The notes under the pieces: generated by a model
Database searches by the model: none
What the model saw: the letters and a program-made list of their open reading frames with translations, nothing else
What the model was told of the DNA's origin: nothing
Position numbers and translations under genes: made by a program
Origin: CALAGJ01 sp964293305
GTDB taxonomy: Bacteria; Bacteroidota; Bacteroidia; Chitinophagales; Chitinophagaceae
Direction: 5' to 3'
Assembly: GCA_964293305.1 (NCBI GenBank)
Contig: CAXYYO010000058.1
Location: 1 to 15,005 of the forward strand
Length of the DNA: 15,005 nt
Part shown: piece by piece, positions 14,919 to 15,005 of the stretch
Numbering within the stretch: the first letter of the stretch is position 1
Layout of the letters: each line of letters begins with the position of its first letter

Positions 14919-15005
14919 ATGAAACATTTATCATCCATATTAGCATTAATGGTCTTGGTCTTATCGACCTTGCCAGGCTTTATGGAAGATAAATGCTTTG
15001 ACGTC
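14919..15005 (+). CDS. Partial DUF6660-like small secreted protein, cut by window end
   Basis: Only 29 codons are visible. They give a signal peptide, MKHLSSILALMVLVLSTLPG, followed by MEDKCFDV. The layout (short basic start, hydrophobic core, LSxLP, then acidic residues and Cys) matches the start of the protein at 6118 (VLSSLPC...CED). It is probably a third member of that small-protein group and the first gene of another metal module. The start is supported by the promoter box at 14907-14914. The tail is outside the window, so family membership is not proven. Confidence 0.55.
   Translation, partial: MKHLSSILALMVLVLSTLPGFMEDKCFDV

Overview
The window is AT-rich, gene-dense and entirely plus-strand, and it reads as Bacteroidota. 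Signal peptides end in ...FAQ or ...NAQ. Four start sites are preceded by a TAnnTTTG box, the Bacteroidota -7 promoter element. Several families are typical of that phylum: DUF3347, haem-binding domain (Haem_bd), DUF6660-like small proteins, and an RND pump fused to its outer-membrane channel. Genus cannot be told from this stretch. No integrase, transposase, tRNA, rRNA or CRISPR was seen, so carriage on a mobile island is possible but not shown.

Region 1 (62-5423) looks like a copper-handling operon. It holds a Cys-rich secreted peptide, an HMA-DUF3347 periplasmic protein, a three-helix membrane protein with a DUF305 segment, a DUF3347 lipoprotein, a membrane-anchored CxxCH haem protein, and a multicopper oxidase with a C-terminal CopB-like outer-membrane segment. 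The likely job is to bind periplasmic copper, pass it between carriers and oxidise Cu(I).

Region 2 (5439-12760) starts with an 18-bp inverted repeat, then a Fur-family repressor. After that come an operator and promoter, a small secreted Cys/His protein, a 1455-residue CzcA-type RND pump fused to a TolC-like channel, its periplasmic adaptor, and a second Fur-family repressor. Region 3 (12752-14836) is a second copy of the same operator and promoter followed by a Zn/Cd/Pb-type P-type ATPase. A third DUF6660-like gene begins at 14919 and runs off the window end, so another metal module probably follows.

How it fits together: the ATPase would move Zn/Cd/Pb from cytoplasm to periplasm and the RND system from periplasm to outside, while region 1 handles copper. 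The most notable finding is a pair of near-identical operators, TTGCAATnnnATTGCA(A/G). Each sits just after a Fur-family gene and exactly 29 nt (start to start) before a TAnnTTTG box, so the two export modules appear to share one metalloregulatory circuit. Because the second repressor is the last gene of the first operator's operon, the circuit would contain feedback. Other points of interest are the internal signal peptide (with a possible internal GTG start) inside the pump-channel fusion, and small secreted proteins sharing a SIWxPPK tail, whose start codons lie only 4-8 nt after the promoter box.
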